A stretch of 64,000 nucleotides of DNA from Streptomyces sp. WMMC940 (GCF_027460265.1 NZ_JAPZBC010000001.1:3681001-3745000); one strand, 5' to 3'; counted from the first letter of the stretch, positions 24,044 through 33,154 are shown. Translations and numbers: made by a program. The notes: generated by a model not told the origin, from the letters alone.

Positions 24044-25078
24044 ATGACGGCAGTGACAGCAGGGACGGCTGCGGCTTCGACGCACCAGGCGCGGTTCGAC
24101 GCTGCCGTGGCCGCCGACGAGCGCATCGAACCCCGCGACTGGATGCCCGACGACTACCGCGCCTCGCTGGTCCGCCAGATGGCACAGCACGCGCACTCGG
24201 AGATCATCGGCATGCAGCCCGAGGCGAACTGGATCACACGCGCGCCCTCGTTGCGCCGCAAGGCCATTCTCATGGCCAAGGTCCAGGACGAGGCCGGCCA
24301 CGGCCTGTACCTGTACAGCGCCACGGAGACGCTGGGTGCGAGCCGGGACGAGCTGCTCGGCAAGCTCCACTCGGGCCGCCAGAAGTACTCCTCGATCTTC
24401 AACTACCCGACGCTGACCTGGGCCGACGTCGGCGCGATCGGCTGGCTGGTCGATGGCGCCGCCATCACCAACCAGGTTCCGCTCTGCCGCTGCTCCTACG
24501 GTCCGTACGCCCGCGCGATGGTCCGGATCTGCAAGGAGGAGTCCTTCCACCAGCGCCAGGGGTACGAACTCCTCCTGGCCCTCTCCCAGGGCACGCCCGC
24601 ACAGCACGAGATGGCCCAGGACGCGGTGGACCGCTGGTGGTGGCCGTCCCTGATGATGTTCGGCCCCCCGGACGACGCGTCGGCACACTCCGCACAGTCC
24701 ATGGCCTGGAAGATCAAGCGACATTCCAACGACGAGCTGCGCCAGCGGTTCGTGGACATCTGCGTCCCACAGGCGGAGGCCCTGGGCCTGACCCTGCCGG
24801 ACCCGGACCTGCGCTGGAACGAGGAGCGCGGTCACCACGACTTCGGCGCGATCGACTGGGACGAGTTCTGGCAGGTCCTCAAGGGCAACGGACCGTGCAA
24901 CGAGCAGCGGATCTCACAGCGCCGCAAGGCCCACGAGGACGGCGCCTGGGTGCGCGAGGCAGCCGCGGCGCATGCCGCCAAGCGCGCCTTCGGCCGCTCC
25001 GGGGCGCCGCACGAGTCAGCAGCGTCGGACGGGTCGGGCACGGAGTCCGACGAGGCACAGGTGGAGGCGACGGCATGA
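24044..25078 (+). CDS. paaA: Phenylacetyl-CoA 1,2-epoxidase catalytic subunit PaaA
   Basis: The 344-residue di-iron oxygenase subunit of the PaaABCE monooxygenase, which epoxidises the ring of phenylacetyl-CoA. The ferritin-like fold carries the iron-ligand helices seen in [16 protein letters not shown] and [14 protein letters not shown], plus [16 protein letters not shown] near the N-terminus. It is the first gene of paaABCDE, whose genes overlap or abut throughout (ATGA with paaB), giving a single transcript under the PaaR operator. A C-terminal tail of about 40 Ala/Ser/Glu-rich residues goes beyond the catalytic core and is probably disordered. Confidence 0.95.
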   Translation: MTAVTAGTAAASTHQARFDAAVAADERIEPRDWMPDDYRASLVRQMAQHAHSEIIGMQPEANWITRAPSLRRKAILMAKVQDEAGHGLYLYSATETLGASRDELLGKLHSGRQKYSSIFNYPTLTWADVGAIGWLVDGAAITNQVPLCRCSYGPYARAMVRICKEESFHQRQGYELLLALSQGTPAQHEMAQDAVDRWWWPSLMMFGPPDDASAHSAQSMAWKIKRHSNDELRQRFVDICVPQAEALGLTLPDPDLRWNEERGHHDFGAIDWDEFWQVLKGNGPCNEQRISQRRKAHEDGAWVREAAAAHAAKRAFGRSGAPHESAASDGSGTESDEAQVEATA

Positions 25079-25365
25079 GCAGCTCGACGGACTGGCCGCT
25101 GTGGGAGGTCTTCGTGCGCTCGCGCCGCGGCCTGTCCCACACCCACGCCGGCAGCCTGCACGCGCCCGACGCCGAGATGGCCCTGCGCAACGCCCGCGAC
25201 CTCTACACCCGGCGCAACGAGGGCGTGTCGATCTGGGTGGTTCCTTCCACGGCGATCACCGCCTCCTCGCCCGACGAGAAGGACCCCTTCTTCGAGCCCT
25301 CCGCCGACAAGCCCTACCGCCACCCGACCTTCTACGAGATCCCGGAGGGGGTGAAGCACCTGTGA
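25075..25365 (+). CDS. paaB: Phenylacetyl-CoA epoxidase subunit PaaB
   Basis: A 96-residue small subunit of the epoxidase. It has the diagnostic PaaB opening [20 protein letters not shown] and the segment [20 protein letters not shown]. PaaB joins PaaA and PaaC heterodimers in the complex and has no catalytic centre. The ATG overlaps the paaA stop and its own stop overlaps the paaC GTG (25362), so stoichiometric translation is likely. Confidence 0.95.
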   Translation: MSSSTDWPLWEVFVRSRRGLSHTHAGSLHAPDAEMALRNARDLYTRRNEGVSIWVVPSTAITASSPDEKDPFFEPSADKPYRHPTFYEIPEGVKHL

Positions 25366-26063
25366 CCGCCGCACTCGCCCTGGGCGACGACGCGCTGGTG
25401 CTCTCACACCGGCTGGGGGAGTGGGCCGGTCACGCCCCGGTCCTCGAGGAAGAGGTCGCCCTGGCCAATATCGCGCTGGACCTGCTGGGGCAGGCCCGGA
25501 CGCTGCTCTCGCTCGTCGGCGACGAGGACGAGCTGGCCTATCTGCGCGAGGAGCGAGCCTTCCGAAACCTCCAGCTGGTGGAGCAGCCGAACGGCGACTT
25601 CGCACACACCATCGCCCGCCAGCTCTACTTCTCCACCTACCAGCGGCTGCTGTACGGGCAGCTGGCGGCGGGGGACAGCGAGTTCTCCGGGCTCGCCGCC
25701 AAGGCCGTCAAGGAGGTCGCCTACCACCAGGACCACGCGGAGCAGTGGACGCTGCGCCTGGGCGACGGCACCGCCGAGAGCCATGAGCGGATGCAGCGTG
25801 CCTGCGATGCCCTGTGGCGGTTCACCGGCGAGATGTTCCAGCCCGTCGAGGGCCTGGACGTGGACCGGGAGGCGCTGCGGTCGGCCTGGCTGGAGTCGGT
25901 CACGACCGTGCTCAAGCGGGCCACCCTGACCGTGCCCGACACCGCGGACACCGGTGCCTGGGCGGCCGGCGCGGGGCGCCAGGGGCTGCACACGGAACCG
26001 TTCGGACGGATGCTGGCCGAGATGCAGCATCTGCACCGGAGCCACCCGGGGGCGTCATGGTGA
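25362..26063 (+). CDS. paaC: Phenylacetyl-CoA epoxidase subunit PaaC
   Basis: The 233-residue structural partner of PaaA with the same ferritin-like fold but degenerate metal ligands. Recognisable blocks are LSHRLGEWAGHAPVLEEEVA, NIALDLLGQAR and KEVAYHQDHAEQW. The GTG at 25362 is fixed by the 4-nt overlap with paaB. The 3' end overlaps paaD by 7 nt (paaD ATG at 26057). Confidence 0.94.
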   Translation: MTAALALGDDALVLSHRLGEWAGHAPVLEEEVALANIALDLLGQARTLLSLVGDEDELAYLREERAFRNLQLVEQPNGDFAHTIARQLYFSTYQRLLYGQLAAGDSEFSGLAAKAVKEVAYHQDHAEQWTLRLGDGTAESHERMQRACDALWRFTGEMFQPVEGLDVDREALRSAWLESVTTVLKRATLTVPDTADTGAWAAGAGRQGLHTEPFGRMLAEMQHLHRSHPGASW

Positions 26064-26557
26064 CCGGGACCGACACCGCTCTCGAGGCGGAGCTGCGCCG
26101 GCTGGCCGGCTCCGTGCCCGACCCCGAGCTGCCGGTGCTGACCTTGGAGGAACTCGGTGTCCTGCGCGGAGTGCAGATCCTCGGCCCGGGCAGGGTCGAG
26201 GTCGAGCTGACCCCCACCTACACCGGCTGCCCCGCCATCGAGGCGATGACCTCCGACATCGAGCGGGTGCTGCACGAGCACGGCGTGGCCGAGGTGTCGG
26301 TCGTCAAGGTGCTCTCCCCCGCCTGGTCCACGGACGACATCAGCGCGGACGGCAGGCGCAAGCTGGCGGAGTTCGGGATAGCCCCGCCGCGGCCGACCGC
26401 CGTGGACGGTCCCGTTCCGCTCACGCTCACGGTGCGCTGTCCGCACTGCGGTTCCACGGACACGGAGCTGCTGAGCCGCTTCTCCTCCACCGCGTGCAAG
26501 GCGCTGCGCCGCTGTGTCGGCTGCCGCGAACCGTTCGACCACTTCAAGGAGCTGTAG
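26057..26557 (+). CDS. paaD: PaaD, Fe-S assembly-type protein of the epoxidase operon
   Basis: A 166-residue member of the MIP18/DUF59 family, thought to help mature the Fe-S or di-iron centres of the epoxidase. The N-terminal DUF59 part contains VPDPELPVLTLEELGVLRGV and the conserved Cys in PTYTGCPAIEAM. The C-terminal extension, typical of PaaD, has four Cys (CPHCG and CVGC) that could bind zinc or a cluster, ending EPFDHFKEL. It abuts paaE directly, with the stop immediately followed by the paaE ATG. Confidence 0.93.
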   Translation: MVTGTDTALEAELRRLAGSVPDPELPVLTLEELGVLRGVQILGPGRVEVELTPTYTGCPAIEAMTSDIERVLHEHGVAEVSVVKVLSPAWSTDDISADGRRKLAEFGIAPPRPTAVDGPVPLTLTVRCPHCGSTDTELLSRFSSTACKALRRCVGCREPFDHFKEL

Positions 26558-27610
26558 ATGTTCCATCCGCTCCGAGTCAGCGAGGTCGAGCGGCTCACGG
26601 ACGATTCCGTGGCCGTCACCCTCACGGTGCCCGCCGAGCTCCGTGAGGCCTTCCGCCACACACCGGGCCAGCACATCGCCGTCCGCCGCACGGGAGCGAA
26701 CGGCGAGGAGATCCGCCGTACGTACTCGATCTGCTCCCCGGCCGCCGCTGCCGGGGAGGAGGCCGTGCTGCGCGTGGGCATCAGGCTGGTCGACGGCGGC
26801 GACTTCTCCTCCTACGCCCTCAAGGAGCTCTCGGCCGGCGACACGCTCGAGGTCATGCAGCCGACGGGCCGGTTCGTCCTGGAGCCGCGCGCCGGCCACT
26901 TCGCGGCGATCGTCGGCGGCAGCGGAATCACCCCGGTCCTCTCGATGGCGGCAACGTTGCTGGCAAGGGAGCCGGAAGCCAGGTTCTGTCTGGTCCGCGG
27001 CGACCGTACGGCGGCCTCCACGATGTTCCTGGACGAGGTGGCCGATCTCAAGGACCGCTATCCGGACCGCTTTCAGCTGGTGACGGCGCTGTCCCGGGAG
27101 GAGCAGCAGGCAGGGCTGCCCTCGGGCCGGCTCGACCGGGAGCGGCTGACGGGTCTGCTGCCCGCTCTGCTCGATGTGCCGGAGGTGGACGGCTGGTTCC
27201 TGTGCGGGCCCTACGGCCTGGTCCAGGGCGCCGAGCAGGCGCTGCGCGAGCTGGGCGTCCAGCGGAGCCGCATCCACGAAGAGATCTTCCATGTGGACGA
27301 CGTGCCCACCCCCGCCCCGGTCGCGGCGCCCGTGCACAGCAGGCTGACGGCCACGTTGGACGGACGCTCCGGTTCCTGGCCCGTGGAGGAGGGCGAGTCG
27401 CTGCTGGAAACGGTGTTGCGCGCCCGCTCCGACGCTCCGTACGCCTGCAAGGGCGGAGTATGCGGGACATGCCGGGCCTTCGTGGTGTCGGGCGAGGTCA
27501 GGATGGACCGGAACTTCGCCCTCGAGCCGGAGGAGACGGAAGCCGGCTATGTGCTGGCCTGCCAGTCCCATCCGGTGACCTCGGACGTGGAACTGGATTT
27601 CGACCGCTGA
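26558..27610 (+). CDS. paaE: Phenylacetyl-CoA epoxidase reductase PaaE
   Basis: The 350-residue electron donor for PaaA. Residues 1-100 are a FAD-binding barrel (RRTYSICSPAA) and residues 105-225 the NAD(P)H-binding domain (IVGGSGITPVLSMAATLL and GWFLCGPYGLV). A C-terminal plant-type [2Fe-2S] ferredoxin domain has the ligand spacing CKGGVCGTCRAF with a fourth Cys in YVLACQSHP. All redox motifs are intact. It ends the paaABCDE operon; paaF, paaG, paaJ, paaK and paaI are not in this window, so the remaining pathway steps must be encoded elsewhere. Confidence 0.95.
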   Translation: MFHPLRVSEVERLTDDSVAVTLTVPAELREAFRHTPGQHIAVRRTGANGEEIRRTYSICSPAAAAGEEAVLRVGIRLVDGGDFSSYALKELSAGDTLEVMQPTGRFVLEPRAGHFAAIVGGSGITPVLSMAATLLAREPEARFCLVRGDRTAASTMFLDEVADLKDRYPDRFQLVTALSREEQQAGLPSGRLDRERLTGLLPALLDVPEVDGWFLCGPYGLVQGAEQALRELGVQRSRIHEEIFHVDDVPTPAPVAAPVHSRLTATLDGRSGSWPVEEGESLLETVLRARSDAPYACKGGVCGTCRAFVVSGEVRMDRNFALEPEETEAGYVLACQSHPVTSDVELDFDR

Positions 27611-27641
27611 CGACGCCATTCCCTTCCCCGGGAACCTGCCC

Positions 27642-27663
27642 TATCTTGACGGACCGTCAGATA
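27642..27663. promoter_or_regulatory. Palindromic operator before the acyl-CoA dehydrogenase gene
   Basis: The palindrome core TGACGGACCGTCA (27647-27659) is flanked by TATCT on the left and GATA on the right. It is centred about 36 nt before the start codon, where a TetR-type repressor of acyl-CoA metabolism would act. Its sequence is unlike the PaaR site, so another regulator is implied. Confidence 0.5.
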
Positions 27664-27688
27664 GCCGGTGCACGGGAGGGACTGGGCT

Positions 27689-28846
27689 GTGGACTTCACC
27701 TTCAACGAGGAGCAGCAAGCGGCAGCCGAAGCGGCCAGGGCGGTCTTCGCGGACGTCGCTCCCGACACGGTACCGAGTCCCGCCCTCACCGCGGGTGCCG
27801 TGGCGGAGGACATCGACCGCGCGCTGTGGGCCAGGCTGGCCGCAGCGGATCTGCTGAGCCTGCTCCTCGGTCCCGAGCACGGCGGTGCCGGCCTGGATCC
27901 CCTCGCGCTCTGCCTGGTCCTGCGTGAATCGGCGAGAGTGCTGGCTCGGGTGCCGTTGCTGGAGACCGGCGCGGTCTCGGCCGCCGTCGGGCGGTTCGGG
28001 GGCTCCGAGTGCGCGTCGCGGCTGCTTCCACGGGTCGGCCGCGGCGAGCTCGTACTGACGGCCGGCGCCAGTGGGCGCACCGGTCACGACCCCGCCGAGC
28101 TCGCCGTCACCGCGCGCCGCGCTCCCGGCGGGGACTCCTGGCTCATCGACGGGGTACAGACCGCCGTGCCATGGGCCCAGTGCGCGGACGTCATCGCCGT
28201 GCCCGCGCACGCCGAGGACTGCCGAGCCGTGATCGCCCTGGTCCCCCGGATCCGGGAAGGAGTGTCACTCGCCGGGCAGGTCTCCACCAGCGGAGAACTG
28301 TTCGCCGAGGTGCGGCTCGACGGCGTGCGGATCGACGGCGGCGATGTGATCGCCGCCGAGGGCGCCTGGGAGTGGCTGCGCGACCTGCTGACCACCGGCA
28401 CCTGTGCGCTGGCCCTCGGCCTCGGGGAACGTGTGCTGTCCATGACCAGCGATTACACGGGGAAGCGCGAGCAGTTCGGTTTCCCCATCGCCACCTTCCA
28501 GGCCGTGGCCGTGCAGGCTGCCGACCGGTACATCGACCTGCGGGCGATGGAGGCGACGCTCATGCAGGCGGCCTGGCGGCTCGGCGCACCCGCTGGCCGG
28601 AGCGCAACCCGGGGCGGCCCCCTGCCCGTGGCCGGTGATGTGGCTGTGGCGAAGATCTGGGCGTCCGAGGGGGTCCGTCGAGTCGTCCAGACCGCACAGC
28701 ACCTGCACGGTGGATTCGGCGCCGACACCGACTACGCGCTGCACCGGTACCACGCCTGGGCCAAGCAGCTGGAGCTGTCCCTCGGGCCGGCCGCGGCTCA
28801 CGAGGAGGCCCTGGGGGACATGCTCGCGGCGCACCCGCTCGGCTGA
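27689..28846 (+). CDS. Acyl-CoA dehydrogenase family protein
   Basis: A 385-residue flavoprotein of the acyl-CoA dehydrogenase superfamily. The GTG at 27689 follows a GGGAGG ribosome site and begins with the typical VDFTFNEEQQAAAEAARAVF. Later blocks are LLLGPEHGGAGLDPLALCLV, the flavin-contact region and, in the C-terminal helical domain, SDYTGKREQFGFPIATFQAV and TAQHLHGGFGADTDYALHRY. It should oxidise an acyl-CoA or a bulky CoA thioester; the substrate is not evident. Its own palindromic operator separates it from paaE, so it is probably not under PaaR. Confidence 0.88.
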   Translation: MDFTFNEEQQAAAEAARAVFADVAPDTVPSPALTAGAVAEDIDRALWARLAAADLLSLLLGPEHGGAGLDPLALCLVLRESARVLARVPLLETGAVSAAVGRFGGSECASRLLPRVGRGELVLTAGASGRTGHDPAELAVTARRAPGGDSWLIDGVQTAVPWAQCADVIAVPAHAEDCRAVIALVPRIREGVSLAGQVSTSGELFAEVRLDGVRIDGGDVIAAEGAWEWLRDLLTTGTCALALGLGERVLSMTSDYTGKREQFGFPIATFQAVAVQAADRYIDLRAMEATLMQAAWRLGAPAGRSATRGGPLPVAGDVAVAKIWASEGVRRVVQTAQHLHGGFGADTDYALHRYHAWAKQLELSLGPAAAHEEALGDMLAAHPLG

Positions 28847-28950
28847 CTGCGGGATGTCCCACCCGGGGATGCGGGCGTGGCCGGACCGGGTCGCGGGACG
28901 ACGGCCTCGTCGCGGGGGCGGGCCCGGCAGTCCGCCTTCGGGACCGCCGT

Positions 28951-29295
28951 CTAGAGCACGAAGGCCGGGTCGCCGCTGTCCGTGACCATCGGACGGCCGG
29001 CGGCGTCCCAGGCCTGCATCCCGCCGTCGATGTTCACCGCGTCGATGCCCTGCTGCACCAGGTACTGGGTGACCTGGGCGGAGCGGCCGCCCACCCGGCA
29101 CATCACATAGGCCCGCCGGCCGCCCGCCACGGCCTCGGTGACCTCACCGAAGCGGGCCACGAAGTCGCTGATCGGAATGTGCACCGCGCCCTCGACATGG
29201 CCGGCCGCCCACTCGTCGTCCTCCCGGACGTCGAGCACCAGACCGCCGGCAGGCACGGAAGCTGCGTCCACCGAGGGCAGCTGGGCGAAGTTCAT
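28951..29295 (-). CDS. Single-domain rhodanese
   Basis: A 114-residue sulfurtransferase-fold protein. Domain blocks are LVLDVREDDEWAAGHVEGAV, the active-site loop MCRVGGRS with the persulfide Cys, and a C-terminal NIDGGMQAWDAAGRP. It probably carries sulfane sulfur from thiosulfate or a persulfide donor to a partner. The gene stands alone, convergent with the acyl-CoA dehydrogenase gene and separated from the J-like gene upstream by a hairpin. Confidence 0.92.
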   Translation of the reverse strand: MNFAQLPSVDAASVPAGGLVLDVREDDEWAAGHVEGAVHIPISDFVARFGEVTEAVAGGRRAYVMCRVGGRSAQVTQYLVQQGIDAVNIDGGMQAWDAAGRPMVTDSGDPAFVL

Positions 29296-29328
29296 GGTCG
29301 GGCCTTCTCTCCTCGACTCGTACTGTCT

Positions 29329-29359
29329 CCCGCCCGCCGTACGTCCCGGCGCGGGCGGG
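29329..29359 (-). terminator. Hairpin after the J-like gene
   Basis: CCCGCCCGC (29329-29337) and GCGGGCGGG (29351-29359) form a perfect 9-bp stem with a 13-nt loop. It lies 20 nt beyond the stop of the leftward J-like gene and 34 nt before the rhodanese start. Confidence 0.6.
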
Positions 29360-29379
29360 TGGGCAACCTCTCGGAAAAC

Positions 29380-30303
29380 CTACTGCACCAGCCCGGCAAG
29401 CTCGGCCTCTCGCTCCGCGACCTGGGCCAGCAGCTGCTCCGCGATCTCCTCGAGCAGCCGGTCGGGGTCGTCCGGCGCCATCCGCAGCATCGCGCCGATC
29501 GCGCTCTCCTCCAGTTCCTGGGCGACCGCGGTCAGCAGTTCCTTGCGTCGCGCGAGCCACTCGAGGCGGGCGTAGAGCTCCTCGGCCTCGCCGAGCCGTG
29601 CCTCCTCGGGCGCGGGCCCCGCCTCCCACTCCCGGGTCAGCTCCCGCAGCAGCGCCTCGTCACCGCGCCCGTACGCGGCGTTGACCCGGGTGATGAACTC
29701 ATCCCGGCGCGCCCGCTCCTTGTCCTCCTGGGCGAGATCGGGGTGGGCCTTGCGTGCGAGCTCGCGGTAGAGCCTGCGGGCCTCGTCCGTGGGCCGCACC
29801 CGCTTGGGAGGCTGCACGGGCCGGTCGGTGAGCATGGCCGCGGCCTCGGCTGACAGCCCCTCGGAGTCGATCCAGCTGTGGAAGAGCTCCTCGACGCCGG
29901 GCATCGGCATCACGATCGCCCGGGCCTCCCGGGCCTTGCGCAGATCCTCCGGGTCTCCGCTGCGAGCCGCCCGCGCCTCGGCGATCAGCGCGTCCAGTTC
30001 GTCCAGACGCGAGTACATCGGCCCGAGCTTCTGGTGGTGCAGCCGGGAGAAGTTCTCCACCTCGACCCGGAAGGTCTCGACCGCGATCTCGAACTCGATC
30101 AGGGCCTGCTCCGCGGCGCGTACGGCCTTCTCCAGCCGTGCCTCGGGGCGCTCGGGCTCCTCCGCGGCGTCCTCGCGCACACCGTCGACACCGGGCGGCT
30201 CCTGCGCCGCCCGAGCGTCCTTCACGTTCTGATCGTCCACGCGGTGGTCGTCCTGCTCGTCCTCGTTCCGGGTGGCCGGGCCCCCGGGAGCGTCCTGGGT
30301 CAC
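29380..30303 (-). CDS. J-domain-like coiled-coil protein
   Basis: A 307-residue acidic protein. Residues 50-130 form a predicted coiled coil (ARLEKAVRAAEQALIEFEIA onward). Residues 170-225 form a J-like domain with the HPD signature in YRELARKAHPDLAQED and a long charged helix. A helical Glu-rich C-terminus follows (LEEIAEQLLAQVAEREAELA). The HPD loop is what J proteins use to stimulate DnaK. Finding it in the C-terminal half, after a coiled coil, is unlike DnaJ itself but seen in uncharacterised actinobacterial proteins. The GTG at 30303 gives the shortest product that keeps the whole acidic leader. Confidence 0.7.
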   Translation of the reverse strand: MTQDAPGGPATRNEDEQDDHRVDDQNVKDARAAQEPPGVDGVREDAAEEPERPEARLEKAVRAAEQALIEFEIAVETFRVEVENFSRLHHQKLGPMYSRLDELDALIAEARAARSGDPEDLRKAREARAIVMPMPGVEELFHSWIDSEGLSAEAAAMLTDRPVQPPKRVRPTDEARRLYRELARKAHPDLAQEDKERARRDEFITRVNAAYGRGDEALLRELTREWEAGPAPEEARLGEAEELYARLEWLARRKELLTAVAQELEESAIGAMLRMAPDDPDRLLEEIAEQLLAQVAEREAELAGLVQ

Positions 30304-30361
30304 CCGCCCAGCGTATGGCAGAGCACCGGCCGCTCCGGCGGGCGGACGGATTGTGCGCCCG

Positions 30362-31801
30362 TCACACACCCAGTTCGGCGGCTATCCGTCCGCTGCGGAC
30401 CGCGGCGACCAGATCGGCGTGATCGGCCTCGGTCCGGTCCGCGTAGACCACCGCGAAGCCGGCCACGGCCTCGTCCAGCTCCTCGCTCTTGCCGCAGTAG
30501 CCGGCGACCAACCGCGGATCGACGCTGTGCGCGTGGGCCCTGGCCAGCAGCGCACCCGTCATACGGGCGTAGTCGTCCACGTGGTCCGCCGCGAGGGCGG
30601 CGGGATCCACGCTGCCCTTGCGGTTGCGGAACTGCCGCACCTGGAAGGGGCGGCCCTCCACCGTCGTCCAGCCCAGCAGGTTGTCGCTGACCACCTGCAT
30701 CCGCTTCTGGCCCATCACCACACGGCGCCCCTCGTGCGGGACCGCGGGGACCTCGAAGCCGGCGGCGGCCAGATGCGGCACCAGCACGGAGGGCCGTGCC
30801 TCCTTCACCTGCAGCACGAGCGGCTCACCCCGGTGGTCCAGCAGCAGCACCACATACGACCGCGTTCCCACGCTGCCGGTACCGACGACCCGGAAGGCCA
30901 CATCGTGGATCGCGTAACGCGCGAGCAGCGGCAGCCGGTCCTCCGAGACGGTCTCCAGATACCCGGCGAGTGACGTGGCGACGGCCGCGGCCTCCGCGTC
31001 GGAGACCCGGCGCAGCACCGGCCTGGCGTCCACGAAGCGCCGGCCGCCGTCCTCCGACGCCTCGGTCGACTTGGCGGCGAAGCGTGCGCTCGTGTTGTTC
31101 TTGGCCTTCTCCGAGACCCGCTCCAGCGTGCCCACCAGGTCGCGTGCGTCGGCATGCGAGACGAGCTCCTCGTCCGCGATGGCGTTCCACGCGTCCAGCA
31201 CCGAGAGCTTCGCCAGCAGCCGCATCGTGCGCCGGTACGACCCGGCCACGTCGAACGCGGCCTTGCGGCAGACGTCCTCGTCGGCGCCGGCCTCACGGCC
31301 GGCGAGCACGAGCGAGGTGGCCAGCCGCTTGAGGTCCCACTCCCAGGGGCCGACTGCGGTCTCGTCGAAGTCGTTGAGGTCGATCACGAGACTGCCGCGC
31401 GCATCGCCGTACAGACCGAAGTTGCCCGCGTGCGCGTCGCCGCAGATCTGCGCCGCGACACCCGTGACCGGCGTGCCCGCCAGGTCATGGGCCATCAGCC
31501 CGGCGGAGCCGCGCAGGAAGGCGAAGGGGGCGGCCGCCATCCTTCCCACGCGGATCGGCGTGAGCCCGGGGACCCTGCCCCGGCTGGACTCCTCCACGGC
31601 CCGCACCGCGTCGGGCCGCCCCATGGAAATCACCATCGTGGCGTGGGAACGACGCGGCACCTCCAGGCGCAGCGCCTTGCCGTCCCGCTTGGGGGAGTCC
31701 GGCACACCGCCCGGCACACGGCGGGCGAAACCGGTGACCTCCGGTATGCGCGCCTCGGCCGGCGCCGTCCGCCGGTACGCCACCGTTTCGGTCCCACTCA
31801 T
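30362..31801 (-). CDS. DUF2252 family protein (kinase-like fold)
   Basis: A 479-residue DUF2252 protein. The family is distantly related to aminoglycoside/choline kinases: the catalytic-loop-like sequence QICGDAHAGNFGLY and the metal-binding-like VIDLNDFDETAVGPWEWDLK are both present, followed by conserved VVGTGSVGTRSYVVLLLD. This suggests a phosphotransfer or nucleotide-binding activity, but no substrate is known for the family. The ATG at 31801 is immediately followed by homologous sequence. The next gene downstream on the same strand starts only 58 nt away, so the two may form an operon. Confidence 0.85.
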   Translation of the reverse strand: MSGTETVAYRRTAPAEARIPEVTGFARRVPGGVPDSPKRDGKALRLEVPRRSHATMVISMGRPDAVRAVEESSRGRVPGLTPIRVGRMAAAPFAFLRGSAGLMAHDLAGTPVTGVAAQICGDAHAGNFGLYGDARGSLVIDLNDFDETAVGPWEWDLKRLATSLVLAGREAGADEDVCRKAAFDVAGSYRRTMRLLAKLSVLDAWNAIADEELVSHADARDLVGTLERVSEKAKNNTSARFAAKSTEASEDGGRRFVDARPVLRRVSDAEAAAVATSLAGYLETVSEDRLPLLARYAIHDVAFRVVGTGSVGTRSYVVLLLDHRGEPLVLQVKEARPSVLVPHLAAAGFEVPAVPHEGRRVVMGQKRMQVVSDNLLGWTTVEGRPFQVRQFRNRKGSVDPAALAADHVDDYARMTGALLARAHAHSVDPRLVAGYCGKSEELDEAVAGFAVVYADRTEADHADLVAAVRSGRIAAELGV

Positions 31802-32018
31802 GGCGTGACCGCCTCCCCCCGCTGTGGTGCAACATCAAGTGCCCACGACCGTACCGTCCGACCAGGCCGCCGTCTCCCCCTGTGGAAAACCGCGGCCGTC
31901 GCCCGTTCCACCGACTCCGGAGCGCCACCCGTATCCGAAGTCGGGGTGCCGGGACGTCACCGGTGGCGGAGGCCCCGGAACGACCGTCCGGGCTCGCGGG
32001 ACGTCATGGACGACGCCC

Positions 32019-32372
32019 TCAGCAGGCTCCGCCCTCCGCGCCGCCCGGAAGGTGCGACTCCGCCCAGCGGCCGAGTTCCTTGAGCGCGGGCTCAAGCGCC
32101 GCGCCGGCGTCGGTGAGCCGGTAGGCGACACGCAGCGGCGGACCCTCGTCGACCTCGCGCACTACCAGCCCGGCCGCCGAGAGTTCCGTCAGCCGGTCGG
32201 ACAGCATGCGCTCGCTGATCCCCGGGATGGCCCGTCGAAGCTCGGCGAAGTAGACCGGCCGCTGCATCAGCACCGACACGATCAGGCCGGTCCAGCGTTT
32301 TCCGAACAGCCCGAAGACACGCGTGATCCCCCCGTCGACCTGCTGGCACGCGTGCTCTCCGTGTTCCGCCAT
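32019..32372 (-). CDS. HxlR-family transcriptional regulator
   Basis: A 117-residue winged-helix regulator. The family pattern is clear: GGITRVFGLFGKRWTGLIVS, LRRAIPGISERMLSDRLTEL and the wing VAYRLTDAGAALEPALKELG. It has a single N-terminal Cys (in EHACQQVDG), the position used for quinone and diamide sensing in QorR/HypR-like members. It is divergent from an azoreductase gene, the same pairing as in the electrophile-sensing systems YodB/AzoR1. It therefore probably represses azoR until its Cys is modified. The start at 32372 is chosen where homology begins. Confidence 0.88.
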   Translation of the reverse strand: MAEHGEHACQQVDGGITRVFGLFGKRWTGLIVSVLMQRPVYFAELRRAIPGISERMLSDRLTELSAAGLVVREVDEGPPLRVAYRLTDAGAALEPALKELGRWAESHLPGGAEGGAC

Positions 32373-32410
32373 GCCTCCAGCGTACTGCCTCGCCGTGCGG
32401 AGGTGAAAAA

Positions 32411-32441
32411 AAGTAAGCACCTGTGTTATTTGTAGTTACGA
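32411..32441. promoter_or_regulatory. Candidate HxlR operator in the hxlR/azoR intergenic region
   Basis: GTAA (32413-32416) and TTAC (32436-32439) are imperfect inverted half-sites in the only A/T-rich stretch between the divergent genes, resembling HxlR-type operators. The match is weak. Confidence 0.3.
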
Positions 32442-32504
32442 ATGGAACGGCAGCGGATGCTTTCCACCCTGCCGTCGACCCTCGATCCCTTCACGGAGAA
32501 CCCC

Positions 32505-33119
32505 ATGGCCACACTGCTGCACATCGATTCCGCCCTCTTCCCGCAGGGGTCCGCCTCGCGCGATGTCACCGCCACGTTTGTGAAGACCTGGCTGGAGGAG
32601 CACCCGGAGGGCAAGGTCGTCTATCGCGACCTGGCCGCGAACCCCCTGCCCCATCTGGACTTCGCCGCGGTGTCCGCCGGCGCGGACGACGCGCTCCGCG
32701 CCGAACTCGCCAACGAACTCGCCGATGCCGACGCCGTGTTGATCGGCGCACCGATGTACAACTTCACGATTCCGTCCACGCTCAAGGCATGGCTCGACCA
32801 GGTGATCATCGTGGGACACAACGCGGGCACTCCGGACGGGCCGCTGTCCGGCACTCCCTTCACCGTGGTCGCCAGCCGGGGCGGTTCGTACGCCCCCGGT
32901 ACGCCCCGGGAGGACTTCGAGTTCGTCCAGAACTACCTGGAGAAGGTGTTCGCCGGGATGTTCGGGGCCACGGTGGACTTCATCGTTCCCGAACTCACCC
33001 TGGCGCCCAGCAAGCCCGAGATGGCCGAGCTCGTTCCGCTCGCCGAGGCGTCCCGTTCCAGGGCGTTCGTGGATGCCGCCCGGAAGGCCAAGGACCTGGC
33101 GGCACGACTCGCCGCGTAA
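32505..33119 (+). CDS. azoR: FMN-dependent NADH-azoreductase
   Basis: A 204-residue flavodoxin-fold reductase of the AzoR group. The FMN-phosphate loop is in ATLLHIDSALFPQGSASRDV, the mid region IGAPMYNFTIPSTLKAWLDQ is diagnostic, and SRGGSYAPGTPREDF completes the flavin site. It reduces quinones and azo compounds by two-electron transfer, protecting against electrophile stress. The ATG at 32505 follows CGGAGA. The divergent HxlR regulator and a convergent terminator make it a stand-alone inducible gene. Confidence 0.92.
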   Translation: MATLLHIDSALFPQGSASRDVTATFVKTWLEEHPEGKVVYRDLAANPLPHLDFAAVSAGADDALRAELANELADADAVLIGAPMYNFTIPSTLKAWLDQVIIVGHNAGTPDGPLSGTPFTVVASRGGSYAPGTPREDFEFVQNYLEKVFAGMFGATVDFIVPELTLAPSKPEMAELVPLAEASRSRAFVDAARKAKDLAARLAA

Positions 33120-33154
33120 GGGGAGTTCCGGGAGCACGAGCAGCTCTCACCGAT

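Noticed and set aside
31847..31900. CTGTGGAAA near 31880 as a DnaA box
   Set aside because: The reverse reads TTTTCCACA; T at the third position is outside the Streptomyces consensus.
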